Source: Monoplex corrugatus (Eukaryota; Mollusca; Gastropoda; Littorinimorpha; Ranellidae). Taken from it: a stretch of DNA of 64,000 bases. The stretch covers positions 592,501 through 656,500 of the forward strand of contig CM060306.1 in assembly GCA_030674185.1 (NCBI GenBank). Reading direction: 5' to 3'. Under the pieces are notes generated by a model, which was not told the DNA's origin, searched no databases, and worked only from the letters and a program-made list of their open reading frames with translations. A program made the position numbers and the translations under genes. Positions 36,717 through 48,388 of this stretch are shown piece after piece (the first letter of the stretch is position 1; every line of letters begins with the position of its first letter).

Positions 36717-37059
36717 ACTTTGTTAGAACCAGAAAAACATTAAAATAGAATCAGAATGCGTCAAGACAGCAAAGACATTCCCACAGAACAAATCAAAATG
36801 CAAAAGCTCAACCACTACAGGCAGAGGTTTGAAATCTTTCATTAAATCACTAAACATTTTAACAGTCAGACGTAATATTGTCAGCATGACCAGCTGCTCT
36901 AAATGTCATAGCAGCCTGTAGTCTCATGAAGCAGCTTTCAATTTCCGGGGAGAGAGAGAACCAAAGCCCTAAAGGCAATGGCAGAAGCAGCAGAAAAAAG
37001 CTCCAGCTGGATCTGGACCAGGAGGAACAAACGTGAACTTCATAAGGCTTAAAATTCCC
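36717..37059. other. Unique intron sequence
   Basis: Non-repetitive sequence after R8, with no recognisable coding frame or element. The short minus-strand open frame at 36859-37080 is leucine-rich low complexity and is not called. Confidence 0.4.
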
Positions 37060-37186
37060 CCATATGTTGCTGGTGGCCAATAGCCATGTGGTTAAGACTC
37101 TGTTTCAAGGGTGACCTTGCCTTGAGGACAAATTTCTAACAAAACAAAAACAACAATAACAACAACAAAAACAAACAAACAAAAAC
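37060..37186 (+). mobile_element. Possible SINE with CAA-rich tail
   Basis: The sequence ATAGCCATGTGGTTAAGACT (37080-37099) resembles a tRNA A box region. About 40 bases on there is an A-rich tail of AAC and AAAC repeats (37138-37186). No convincing B box is visible, so this is a weak call and could be unrelated A-rich sequence. Confidence 0.3.
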
Positions 37187-37246
37187 GGCGACAGCAGAGG
37201 GGCATCCTGGAGTCATGACCTGGATGCGGCCGGCTCCCTTAGAGTG

Positions 37247-37501
37247 TCAGGAGTTGAGGGGTTTCTCCTCTGAGGACCTTCTGTTGTCTGGCTGTCCCCA
37301 GAGTTTCTTACTACTACGCAACTGTGCGTTGGCGAAACTGGAAGTACCCTTGACATGTGTTTCAAAGAACACTTGGCTGATGTTTGACATCAAAGAGATG
37401 AAACTACCTCTGATCACTGGATCATCAATATCTGTGTGAATGTTCAATAGTTCATCAACAATAACAGCACCACGAATAGGAAAGACGTAAACTTGGACCA
37501 C
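37247..37501 (-). pseudogene. Unidentified coding-like fragment
   Basis: A minus-strand frame of 84 codons with balanced composition, containing VYVFPIRGAVIVDELLNIHT and DIDDPVIRGSFISLMSNISQ. It does not look like repeat translation and may be a piece of a transposable-element protein. I do not recognise the family. A protein search would decide; no hit would favour chance. Confidence 0.3.
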
Positions 37502-38159
37502 ACAAGCCGCATGGTCTTAATGACAAACCATAATGATTTCTGAACAGAATGCAGTACAGTGGTTGTTTCGTGTGCTTGTATTTGTGCCTGTTGTATTTCT
37601 TCATATGCACATGATTCTTTCATTGCTTGATTCATGTGTGGGTGTGTCTGTTGTCCGAGTGTATGGTATTAATTCCTTTGTCTGTGCATGTATAGTCAGT
37701 GTTTATGTCACTTCCATGAACTTATGCATACAATCGTCTTTTAGTTGGGCTTGTATGTGTACATGTCAGTACATGCTTTACATTGATACTGATTAGCGGT
37801 ACTTTATTCCAACTCTCAGTGTTTTATCCTGCTGGAATAGACCATATCACAATTATTTCCCCACCTCGGTGAGGTTTGGCGGCTGCATATGTCTTTATGT
37901 TCTTCATCTGTTTGAATTCTTGCTTTACAAGACAGGCCTGGTCCCGTCTTTTTTTTTCTGTGTGTCTCCCGGCTTTTCCATCAGCCCCTTGTTTGTTGGA
38001 TTCAGATGTTGTTGTTTTTTTCTTTTCCAAGGTAAAACTGAATAGGTTATACTAGGCACAATCCATTTACATCAGCCATACTTCACAATTACATATTTTT
38101 CCTTATGTCATACATCAACAAATACACTAGGAAATAGCTTGGGTCCCATCCAGTCTCAG
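37502..38159. other. Unique intron sequence
   Basis: Non-repetitive sequence of mixed composition. No coding frame, array or element ends are recognised. Confidence 0.4.
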
Positions 38160-38600
38160 TGACACTGCACTCTACTGTCGCCAGGCAAAGCTGAAGCTAT
38201 CCCTAAGATCCATAGTTGAGGAGTACAAGGCAGGAAAGATCAGGCTTCTTAGCATGCTTAAAGACTCTGGAGATAAGATTGTGAGATCAATCCAGCCCAA
38301 TCTGAGGACTGGTAGGAAAGGGAAAGTCCAGGAGGCGTTAGGTGCAGCAAAAGAAATCCTCATGGTCTGAGAAATAATAGAGCACACGCAGACCAACAGG
38401 CAGGGATTGGGATCAACAAAAATGGAATAGTGGTCAAAGGCCTACAGGAAAGCAAAAAGAGATATGGTAATACAAGAGATGAAGAAAGAAGAGGATGCCA
38501 GAAAACTTCAGAAGACAGCCCAACAAGCCAACAGGAGCAGTGGATGCCTTGGGACAATGCACTCCAAAGAAATCTAAGCTGAAATGACTTGTGGTGTATG
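38160..38600 (+). pseudogene. Decayed retroelement-like coding fragment
   Basis: The frame reads TLHSTVARQAKLKLSLRSIV, then EEYKAGKIRLLSMLKDSGDK, then RTGRKGKVQEALGAAKEIL, followed by stops and WSKAYRKAKRDMVIQEMKKE. This order (VEE-x-K-x-x-K-x-R, then a GRK motif, then a W-x-K-A and ER-rich helix) is a pattern I have seen upstream of reverse transcriptase in non-LTR elements of fish and invertebrates. It is broken by at least two stops. Family not assigned. Confidence 0.45.
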
Positions 38601-38624
38601 GCCACTCTCAGATCTGTGTATGAC

Positions 38625-41270
38625 CTCCTGTGTTGTTGTTGAGGTGATGTGATAACAGTTAACACTGTGTGTTGTTGTTGAGCTGAGGTGATGACTGTGT
38701 GTTGTTGTTGAGCTGAGGTGATGACTGTGTGTTGTTGTTGAGGTGAGGTGATAAAAGTGTGTTGTTGTTGAGGTGATAACTATGTGCTGTTGAGGTGAGG
38801 TGATAACTATATGTTGTTGTTGAGATGATAACTATGTTGTTGTTGAGGTGAGGTGATAATTGTATGTTGTTGTTGAGGTGAGGTGATAATTGTATGCTGT
38901 TGTTGAGGTGATGATCATGTGTGGATGAGTTGATAACTGTATGTTGTTGTTGAGGTGATAACTGTGTGTGTTTATTGAGATGAGATGATAACTATGTGTT
39001 GTTGTTGAGTTGAGGTGATAACTATATGTTGTTGTTGAGATGATAACTATGTGTTATTCTTGAGGTGAGGTGATAACTATGTGTTGTTGAGGTGATAACT
39101 ATGTGTTGTTGCTGTTGAGTTGAGGTGATAACTGTGTATTGTTGTTGAGATGATAACTATGTGTTGGTGAGGTGATGTGATAACTATGTGTTGTTGTTGA
39201 GGTGAGGTGATAATGTGTTGTTGTTGAGGTGAGGTGATAACTATGTGTTGTTGTTGAAATTAGGTGATAACTATGTATAGTTGTTGAGATGATAACTATG
39301 TATTGGTGAGGTGATAACTACGTGTTTGTTGAGGTTAGGTGATAAATACGTGTTGATGTTGATGTTGATTGAGGTGATGATGTGTTTTTGAGGTGAGGTG
39401 ATAAATACGGTTGATTGTTGATGTTGAATTGAGATGTTTACTATGTGTTGTTGTTGAGGTGGTAACTGTGTGTTGCTGTTGAGGTGAGGTGATAACTATG
39501 TGTTGTTGTTGAGGTAAGGTGATAACAATATGTTGTTGAGGTAAAGTGATAACTATGTGTTGTTGCTGAGGTGGTAACTGTGTTGTTGTTGAGGTAAGGT
39601 GATAACGATGTGTTGTTGTTGAGATAAGGTGATAACTGTATTGTTGTTGAGGTAAGGTAATAACGATGTGTTGTTGTTGAGGTAAGATGATAACTATGTG
39701 TTGTTGTTGAGGTAAGATGATAACTATGTGTTGTTGTTGAGATAAGGTGATAACGATGTGTTGTTGTTGAGGTAAGGTGATAACAATGTGTTGTTGTTGA
39801 GGTAAGGTGATAACGATGTGTTGTTGTTGAGGTAAGGTGATAACAATGTGTTGTTGTTGAGGTATGGTGATAACGATGTGTTGTTGTTGAGGTAAGGTGA
39901 TAAATGTGTTTGTTGTTGAGGTAAGATGATAACTATGTGTTGTTGTTGAGGTAAGGTGATAACTGTGTGTTGTTGTTGAGGTAAGGTGATAACGATGTGT
40001 TGTTGTTGAGGTAAGGTGATAACGATGTGTTGTTGTTGAGGTAAGGTGATAACTGTGTGTTTTGTTGAGGTAAGTGATAACTGTGTGTTGTTGTTGAGGT
40101 AAGTGATAACGATGTGTTGTTGTTGAGGTAAGGTGATAACGATGTGTTGTTGTTGAGGTAAGGTGATAACGTTGTTGTTTAGGTAAGTGATAATGTTTTG
40201 TTGTGAGTAAGGTGATAACTATGTGTTGTTGTTGAGTAAGGTGATAACGATGTGTTGTTGGTAGTGTACGTGTTGTAGGTAAGGTGATAACTGTGTGTTG
40301 TTGTTGAGGTAAGGTGATAACGTATGTGTTGTTGTTGAGGTAAGGTGATAACATGTGTTGTTTTGTGAGGTAAGGTGATAACTGATGTGTTGTTGTTGAG
40401 GTAAGGTGATAACGATGTGTTGTTGTTGAGGTAAGGTGATAACTGTGTGTTGTTGTTGAAGTAAGGTGATAACTGTGTGTTGTTGTTGAGGTAAGGTAAT
40501 AACTATGTGTTGTTGTTGAGGTAAGGTGATAACTATGTGTTGTTTTGAGAGGTAAGGTGATAACTATGTGTAGTTGTTGAGGTAAGGTGATAACGATGTG
40601 TTGTTGTTGAGGAAGATGATAACTGTGTGTTGTTGTTGAGGTAAGGTGATAACTATGTGTTGTTGTTGAGATAAGATGATAACTGTGTGTTGTTGTTGAG
40701 GTAAGGTGATAACTATGTGTTGTTGTTGAGCTAAGGTGATAACTGTGTGTTGTTGTTGAGGTAAGGTGATAACTATGTGTTGTTGTTGAGGTAAGGTGAT
40801 AACTATGTGTTGTTGTTGAGGTAAGATGATAACGATGTGTTGTTGTTGAGGTAAGGTGATAACTGTGTGTTGTGTTGAGGTAAGGTAATAACTAGTGTTG
40901 TTGTTGAGGTAAGGTGATAATTGTGTGTTGTTGTTGAGGTAAGGTGATAACAGTGTGTTGTTGTTGAGGTAAGGTGATAACGATGTGTTGTTGTTGAGGT
41001 AAGGTGATAACTATGTGTTGTTGTTGAGGTAAGGTGATAACGATGTGTTGTTGTTGAGGTAAGATGATAACAATGTGTTGTTGAGGTAAGATGATAACGT
41101 GTTGTTGTTGAGGTAAGATGATAACTTGTGTTGTTGTTGAGGTAAGGTGATAACGGTGTGTTGTTGTTGAGGTAAGATGATAACAATGTGTTGTTGTTGA
41201 GGTGAGATGATAACTTGTGTTGTTGTTCAGATGATAACTGAATGTTGTTGTTGTTGTTGTTGAGGTGAAG
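38625..41270. repeat. Minisatellite R9, 30-bp unit before exon 3
   Basis: About 85-90 copies of a 30-bp unit containing TGTTGTTGTTGAGGTAAGG and TGATAACTATG. The GAGGTAAGG part matches a 5' splice site and AAGGTGAT resembles the exon 3 start (TAGGTGATTG). Units on the left read GAGGTGAGGTGATAAC; those from about 39500 on read GAGGTAAGGTGATAAC. The array ends 16 bases before exon 3, after a short GTT run. Minus-strand frames with a ten-residue period are spurious. Confidence 0.95.
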
Positions 41271-41286
41271 TGTTGTCAATGTGTAG

Positions 41287-41388
41287 GTGATTGAGAAGGG
41301 GGAGCATGTTGGCGCAGGACTGATCTCCCTTGGCTTGTCTCCCGAAAACAGCACACGTGTGGGGATCTACTCTCAGAACAGGCCAGAG
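41287..41388 (+). CDS. ACSL: Acyl-CoA synthetase (ACSL1/5/6 type), internal exon 3 of 6 seen
   Basis: Exon of 102 nt (34 codons), phase 0 at both ends, acceptor CAATGTGTAG (pyrimidine-poor, so weak) and donor GAG|GTAGGT. It encodes VIEKGEHVGAGLISLGLSPE and then NSTRVGIYSQNRPE. The G-I-(F/Y)-x-Q-N-R-P-E motif is characteristic of ACSL1/5/6; ACSL3/4 have a different sequence there. The conserved tryptophan that normally follows NRPE is on the next exon. Immediate flanks are R9 upstream and a CA microsatellite downstream, so the exon is an island of about 100 bp in repeats. Confidence 0.93.
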
Positions 41389-41393
41389 GTAGG

Positions 41394-41576
41394 TTCACAC
41401 ACAATGAAACACATACACACAAAGACAGACACACACACAAAGACAGACACACACAGAGAGACACAGAGACACATACAAAGAAACACAGACACACACAAAC
41501 ATGCACACACACATGCATGCACACAGACACACCACACACACACCACCACACACACATATACACACACACACACATG
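41394..41576. repeat. CA-rich microsatellite
   Basis: Irregular CACACA, GACACA and CATACA repeats right after the exon 3 donor. Open frames through it are low complexity and not genes. Confidence 0.9.
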
Positions 41577-43830
41577 AACATTATGATGAACAGTGTAGTC
41601 ACCATATGATGAACATTACGATGAATGGTGTAGTCACTGTATGATGACCATTGTGATGAACATTGCAGTCACTGTATGATGAACATTATGATGAACATTG
41701 CTGTCACTGTATGATGAACATTATTATGAATGGTGTAGTCTTTGTATGGTGAATATTGTGGTGAACATCATGATGAACATTGCAGTCGCTGTACAATGAA
41801 CATTCTGATGAACATTGTTGTTGTGTGATTAACATTATAATGAACAATGTAGTCACTGTACTATGAACATTCTGATGAACATTATTGTCGTTGTGTGATG
41901 AACATTATGGTAAACATTATGATGAAAAGTGTAGTCTCTGTATGATGAAAATTCTGATATTGTAGTCACTGTATGATGAACATTATGATGAACATTGTAG
42001 TCACTGTATGATGAACATTATGATGAACAGTGTAGTCTCTGTATGATGAAAATTGTGATATTGTAGTCACTGTATGATGAACATTATGATGAACATTGTA
42101 GTCACTGTATGATGAACATTATGATGAACAGTGTAGCCACTGCATGATAAACATTACGATGAACAGTGTAGACACTGAATGATGAATGTTATGATGAACA
42201 GTGTAGCCAATGCATGATGAATGTTATGATGAACAGTGTAGACGCTGTATGATGAATGTTATGATGAACTGTATAGTCTATGATGAACAGTGTAGTCACT
42301 CTATGGTGAACATTATGATGACTTGGTGCAGTCACTGTGTTGAACATTATGATGAACAGTGTAGTCACCATATGATGAACATTATAATGAACAGTGCACT
42401 CACTGTATGATGAACAGCGCAGTCACTGTATGATGAACATAGTGGTGAACAGTGTAGTCACTCTATGATGAATATTATGATGAACAGTGTAGTCACTGTA
42501 TGATGAACAGTGCAGTCACATGTATGATGAACATAATGATGAACAGTGTAGTCACTGTATGATGAACATAGAGATGAACAGTGTAGTACGTAATGGAATA
42601 GTGAAACAGTGTAGTCACTGTATGATGAACATAGTGATGAACAGTGCAGTCACTGTATGATGAACATAGTGATGAACAGTGTAGTCACTGTATGATGAAC
42701 ATGATGTGGTCACTGTATGCATGAACAGTGTAGTCACTGTATATGATGATGACAGTGTAGTCACTGTAATGAATGATACAGTGTAGTCACTGTAATGACA
42801 TATGATGAACAGTGGAGTCACTGTATGATGAACATAGTGATGAACAGTGTAGTCACTGTATGATGAACATGTGTATGATGATAACATAGTGAGTACAGTG
42901 ATAGTATGTAGATGTAAAATCAATGTGTAATAATGTGTAGTATCACTGTCATGTATGAAAGTGTGTATGTATGATAACATAGTCACTGTATGTATGAAAT
43001 GTAATGAATACGTGAGTCACTGTATGATTTGAACATGTCATCACTGATATGTGACATGTATAATGTGTACTGTAATCACATGACATGTGGTGATGACATT
43101 ATATTGACGTGTCATGCATAGAAATAGTGTGACAGTGTATCATGTTATGCATATAAGACAGTGAGTCAGTGTTGATGAATATGTTAGTCATCATAACTGT
43201 GTCAGTCAGTATGATATGAATAGTCATCAGAACGTGGTCATGTTATATGAAATGATATGTACATCAGTCACTGTTGATGTAATATGTGTACAGTGCATCA
43301 CAGACTGATGACATGTGATGATGAGTCACTGTCATATGAACATAGTGGATACAGTGTTATATTATGTAATGATCATCATCAGTATGTGATCATGTTATGA
43401 TACAGTGTAGATCACATGATGATGAACATGTTATAATGTGTATGTCACATGACTGATGTCAGTGAATATTGTGTATGATACAGTGTGTCACTGTAATGTG
43501 ATGAACATAGTGATGAGACATTGAGTCAGTTTTGATGATAATTAGTGATACAGTGTGGTCACTGTATGATGAACATTTGTATGTAACATAGATGGGTCAT
43601 GTTATGATGAGTCACGAGGGATATATGTGATACTGTCATCAGACTGTGGTCAGTGTTAATATTGATGATGACACAGATGTGAGTCACTGTTATAATATGA
43701 TGTAATGTATCACAGCTGTGATAGTGATAATTAGTGTATGATACAGACTGGGTCAGTGTTAATGGTGTATGACATAAGAACTGTGAGTCACGTGTTATAT
43801 GTGAAGTCATCATGATGTACAGTAGTATAA
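41577..43830. repeat. Minisatellite R10, 35-bp unit, decaying rightwards
   Basis: Roughly 60 units of about 35 bp containing ATGATGAACATTATGATGAA and CAGTGTAGTCACTGT. Regular to about 42690, then increasingly disrupted by small losses and gains to about 43800, where it grades into R11. The middle zone mixes motifs from both arrays (GTGTATGTCATC appears from about 43830). No coding sequence is implied. Confidence 0.9.
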
Positions 43831-46758
43831 TGTGTATGTCATTAAGACGTGTCAGTGTTATATGTGTATGTCATCATGATGGTCAGTGTTATATTGTGTA
43901 TGTCATCAAGACTGTGGTCAGTGTTATATTGTGTATGTCATCAAGACTGTGGTCAGTGTTATATTGTGTATGTCATCACAGTTGTGTCAGTGTTATATGT
44001 GTATGTCATCACAGACTGTGGTCAGTGTTATATTGATGTATGTCATCATAGACTGTGGTCAGTGTTATATTGTGTATGTCATCAAGACTGTGATCAGTGT
44101 TATATTGTGTATGTCATCAAGACTGTGGTCAGTGTTATGTATTGTGTATGTCATCATAGACTGTGGTCAGTGTTATATTGTGTATGTCATCATAGACTGT
44201 GCAGTGTTTATTTGTATGTCATCAAGACGTGGTCAGTGTTATATTGTGGTTTGCATCACAGACTGTGGTCAGGTTATATTGTGTATGTCATCACAGACTG
44301 TGGATCAGTGTTATATTGTGTATGTCATCACAGACTGTGGTCAGTGTTATATTGTGTATGTCATCACAGCTGTGGTCAGTGTTATATTGTGTATGTCATC
44401 ACAGACTGTGGTCATGTTATATTTGTATGTCATCAAGACTGGTCATGTTTATATTGTGTTGCATCATGACTGTGGTCAGTGTTATATTGTGTATGTCATC
44501 AAGACTGGATCAGTGTATTATTGTGTATGTCATCACAGACTGTGGTCAGTGTTATATTGTGATGTCATCATAGACTGTGGTCAGTGTTATATTGTGTATG
44601 TCATCATAGACTGTGTCAGTGTTTATATTGTGTATGTCATCATAGAGGCTAGTGTGTCAGTGTTGATATTTGTATGTCATCAAGACTGTGTCAGTGTTAT
44701 ATTGTGTATGTCATCACAGACTGTGGTCAGTGTTATATTGTGATGTCATCAAGCTGTGTCAGTGTATATTGTGATCTCAAGCTGTTCAGTGTTATTTGTG
44801 TATGTCATCAAGACTGTGGTCAGTGTTATATTGTGTATGTCATCACAGACTGTGGTCAGTGTTATATTGTGTAGTCATCATAGACTGTGGTCAGTGTTAT
44901 ATTGTGTATGTCATCACAGGCTGTGGTCAGTGTTATATTGTGTCTGTCATCACAGACTGTGATCAGTGTTATATTGTGTATGTCATCACAGACTGTGGTC
45001 AGTGTTATATTGTGTATGTCATCACAGGCTGTGGTTAGTGTTATATTGTGTCTGTCATCATAGACTGTGGTCAGTGTTATATTGTGTATGTCATCACAGA
45101 CTGTGGTCAGCGTTATATTGTGTATGTCATCACAGACTGTGGTCAGCGTATATTTGTGCTGTCATCATAGACTGTGGTCAGTGTTATATTGTGTATGTCA
45201 TCACAGACTGTGGTCAGTGTTATATTGTGTATGTCATCACAGGCTGTGGTCAGTGTTATATTGTGTATGTCATCACAGACTGTGGTCAGTGTTATATTGT
45301 GTATGTCATCACAGACTGAGGTCAGTGTTATATTGTGTATGTCATCATAGACTGGTCAGTGTTATATTGTGTATGTCATCATAGACTGTGGTCAGTGTTA
45401 TATTGTGTATGTCATCATAGACTGTGGTCAGTGTTATATTGTGTATGTCATCACAGACTGTGGTCAGTGTTATATTGTGTCTGTCATCTTAGACTGTGGT
45501 CAGTGTTATATTGTGCCTGTCATCACAGACTGTGGTCTGTGTTATATTGTGTATGTCATCACAGACTGTGGTCAGCGTTATATTGTGTCTGTCATCTCAG
45601 ACTGTGGTCAGTGTTATGATTTGTGTATGTTATCATAGACTGTGGCCAGTGTTATATTGTGTATGTCATCACAGGCTGTGGTCAGCGTTATATTGTGTCT
45701 GTCATCATAGACTGTGGTCAGTGTTATATTGTGTATGTCATCACAGACTGTGGTCAGTGTTATATTATGTATGTCATCACAGACTGTGGTCAGTGTTATA
45801 TTGTGGTTTGTGTATGTCATCACAGGCTGTGGTCAGTGTTATATTGTGTCTGTCATCACAGACTGTGATCAGTGTTATATTGTGTATGTCATCACAGGCT
45901 GTGGTCAGTGTTATATTGTGTCTGTCATCACAGACTGTGGTCAGTGTTATATTGTGTATGTCATCATAGACTGTGGTCAGTGTTATAATGTGTATGTCAT
46001 CACAGACTGTGGTCAGTGTTGTATTGTGTCTGTCATCACAGACTGTGGTCAGTGTTATATTGTGTATGTCATCACAGACTGTGGTCAGTGTTATATTGTG
46101 TATGTCATCACAGACTGTGGTCAGTGTTATATTGTGTATGTCATCACAGACTGTGGTCAGTGTTATGTTGTGTATGTCATCACAGACTGTGGTCAGTGTT
46201 ATATTGTGTATGTCATCACAGACTGTGGTCAGTGTTATATTGTGGTTTGTGTATGTCATCACAGACTGTGGTCAGTGTTATATTGTGTATGTCATCATAG
46301 ACTGGGGTCAGTGTTATATTGTGTATGTCATCACAGACTGTGGTCAGTGTTATATTGTGTATGTCATCACAGACTGTGGTCAGTGTTATATTGTGGTTTG
46401 AGTATGTCATCACAGACTGTGATCAGTGTTATATTGTGTATGTCATCACAGACTGTGGTCAGTGTTATATTGTGGTTTGAGTATGTCATCACAGACTGTG
46501 ATCAGTGTTATATTGTGTATGTCATCACAGACTGTGGTCAGTGTTATATTGTGGTTTCAGTATGTCATCACAGACTGTGGTCAGTGTTACATTGTGTATG
46601 TCATCACAGACTGTGGTCAGTGTTATATTGTGGTGTGTGTATGTCATCACAGACTGTGGTCAGTGTTATATTGTGGTGTGTGTATGTCATCACAGACTGT
46701 GGTCAGTGTTATATTGTGGTTTCAGTATGTCATCACAGACTGTTGTCAGTGTTATATT
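43831..46758. repeat. Minisatellite R11 (left part), copies of the exon 4 acceptor junction
   Basis: About 80 units, mostly 36 bp, containing TATGTCATCACAGACTGTGG, which is identical to the first 20 bases of exon 4, followed by TCAGTGTTATATTGTG. Some units (for example near 46230, 46390, 46470 and 46555) carry an extra seven bases giving GTGGTTTGAG or GTGGTTTCAG before TATG; the latter reproduces the real acceptor. Regular 36-bp spacing is 12 codons, so long spurious frames (up to 360 codons) appear on both strands. An L2-like element interrupts the array at 46759. Confidence 0.95.
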
Positions 46759-46905
46759 GTCAAAACTGCTTGAAAGAGTTGTCCTCAACCAACTGAACTC
46801 TCACCTGTCTGCCAACAATCTCCTCAATCCTTTCCAGTCAGCCTACCGCCACTGCCATAGCACTGAAACTGCCTTGCTACACATTCTCAACAATCTCCTC
46901 CTTCA

Positions 46906-48054
46906 ACTGATACTGGCAAAGTCTTTCTCCTCACACTCCTTGATCTGTCTGCAGCCTTTGATACCATTGATCATGGTATTTTCCTTTCTAGACTTCATCA
47001 TACTTTTGGCATCTCTGACATTGCTCTCTCCTGGTTCACTTCTTATCTATCAAACAGAAAACAAACTGTTCTCATCAATGGCACTTACTCTCAACCTGCA
47101 TACCTGACCTGTGGTGTTCCACAAGGATCTGTCCTTGGCCCTGTTCTTTTCACTCTTTACACCTCTCCCCTGTCCACCATCATCAACTCCCACTCTATAA
47201 AACACCACTTCTATGCTGATGACACCCAACTTCAAGACAGTGACTCACCTGACAATGTACAGCGCCTGTTGACTCGCACCACTGAGTGTTACTCGGACAT
47301 CAAAAATTGGATGACATACAACAAACTTCAGCTAAATGATGACAAGACAGAAGCTATCCTCATTGGCACCCGTCAGAAACTTTCTCAGCTGCCTCCTCTT
47401 TCTCTCCCATTATGTAACACATCAGTCCCAATTTCTGATTCAGCTAAAAACCTTGGTGTCTGCATTGACTCTACCCTCTCCATGAATAACTTTGTTTCTC
47501 AAACTGCCAGATCTTGCTACTATCACCTCCATCGTATAAGCCTGATCAGGAAGTATCTCTCTGTGGAAACAACTGCAAAACTCGTTCTCTCCTTCATAAT
47601 GTCTCGCATTGACTATTGCAATTCACTCCTGTCCGGTCTTCCTGCCTCCACCACTCACATCCTACAGCGCATTCAAAACAATGCTGCACGCCTTGTACTC
47701 AAAAAGAAAAAAGCTGACCACATATCTCCTCTCCTGGCACAACTTCACTGGCTCCCTGTATCAAAGCGCATACAGTACAAACTAGACACCATGTACTACA
47801 AAAGCCTCAATAACGCAGCCCCCGATTACCTGTCAAGCCTACTTGAGATCTATGTTCCCTCACGTACCCTCCGCTCTGCCTCCGATCCTCTGACTTTTCG
47901 CTTTCCACGCACTAAGCTCAATACCTATGGTCCACGAGCCTTCTCTGTTTCTGGTCCGCTCTCCTGGAACAAACTTCCTCTCTCAGTCCGTCAGCAACCT
48001 ACTTTTGTCTCCTTCAAGTCCGCTCTCAAAACTCACCTTTTCTCCTCTGCATAA
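46906..48054 (+). pseudogene. L2-like reverse transcriptase and C-terminal domain (copy 2)
   Basis: Open after the single-base loss, with AAFDTIDHGIFLSRL, GVPQGSVLGPVLF, YADDTQLQDSD and the C-terminal blocks ISPLLAQLHWLPVSKRIQYK and GPLSWNKLPLSVRQQPTF. It lacks the start and the first reverse transcriptase blocks, so it is a dead 5'-truncated copy. It preserves the intact form of the segment duplicated in copy 1. Confidence 0.85.
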
Positions 48055-48186
48055 AATCCTGACCTCACTCAATCCCCTCTGCAGCCTGTCTCCACTCGGA
48101 GGGGAATCACATTGCAATATATAATTGTATATAATATGCTCTCTATAATTTTCCATTGTTTTTATTCTTTCTCCCCATTTATAGCC

Positions 48187-48194
48187 GTGTTGTG

Positions 48195-48251
<57 letters not shown>

Positions 48252-48325
48252 TGTGTGTGTCTGTGTGCATGGGTGCGTGTGTGTGCGTGCGTGTGTGTGC
48301 GTGCGTGCGTGTGTGTGTGTGTTTC
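48187..48325 (+). repeat. TG microsatellite in LINE 3' region
   Basis: A long GTGTGT tract with GTGC interruptions at the same element position as the tract at 6316-6415. It shows the family carries its own dinucleotide repeat between the stop codon and the 3' end. Confidence 0.9.
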
Positions 48326-48388
48326 AGCGCTTAGATTTGATTTTATCAAGATTTTGCGCTATATAAATATTGTAATTATTTATTATTA

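Larger units (their letters stand above)
46759..48388 (+). mobile_element. L2-like LINE, copy 2, 5'-truncated
   Basis: A 1.6-kb 3' part of the same family as 3746-6486, beginning in the reverse transcriptase (KLLERVVLNQLNSHL) and ending with GCGCTATATAAATATTGTAA and TATT repeats. The catalytic YADD is intact (47212-47223). One base is missing relative to copy 1 near 46903 (CTCCTTCAACTG versus CTCCTTGCAACTG), shifting the frame. From there the frame is open to the stop at about 48054, ending SFKSALKTHLFSSA. It is nested in R11, whose units continue on both sides. No clear target-site duplication is visible. Confidence 0.9.

Noticed and set aside
45714..46796. Open frame of 360 codons of DCGQCYIVYVIT repeats
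   Set aside because: Translation of R11; only the final unit at exon 4 is coding.
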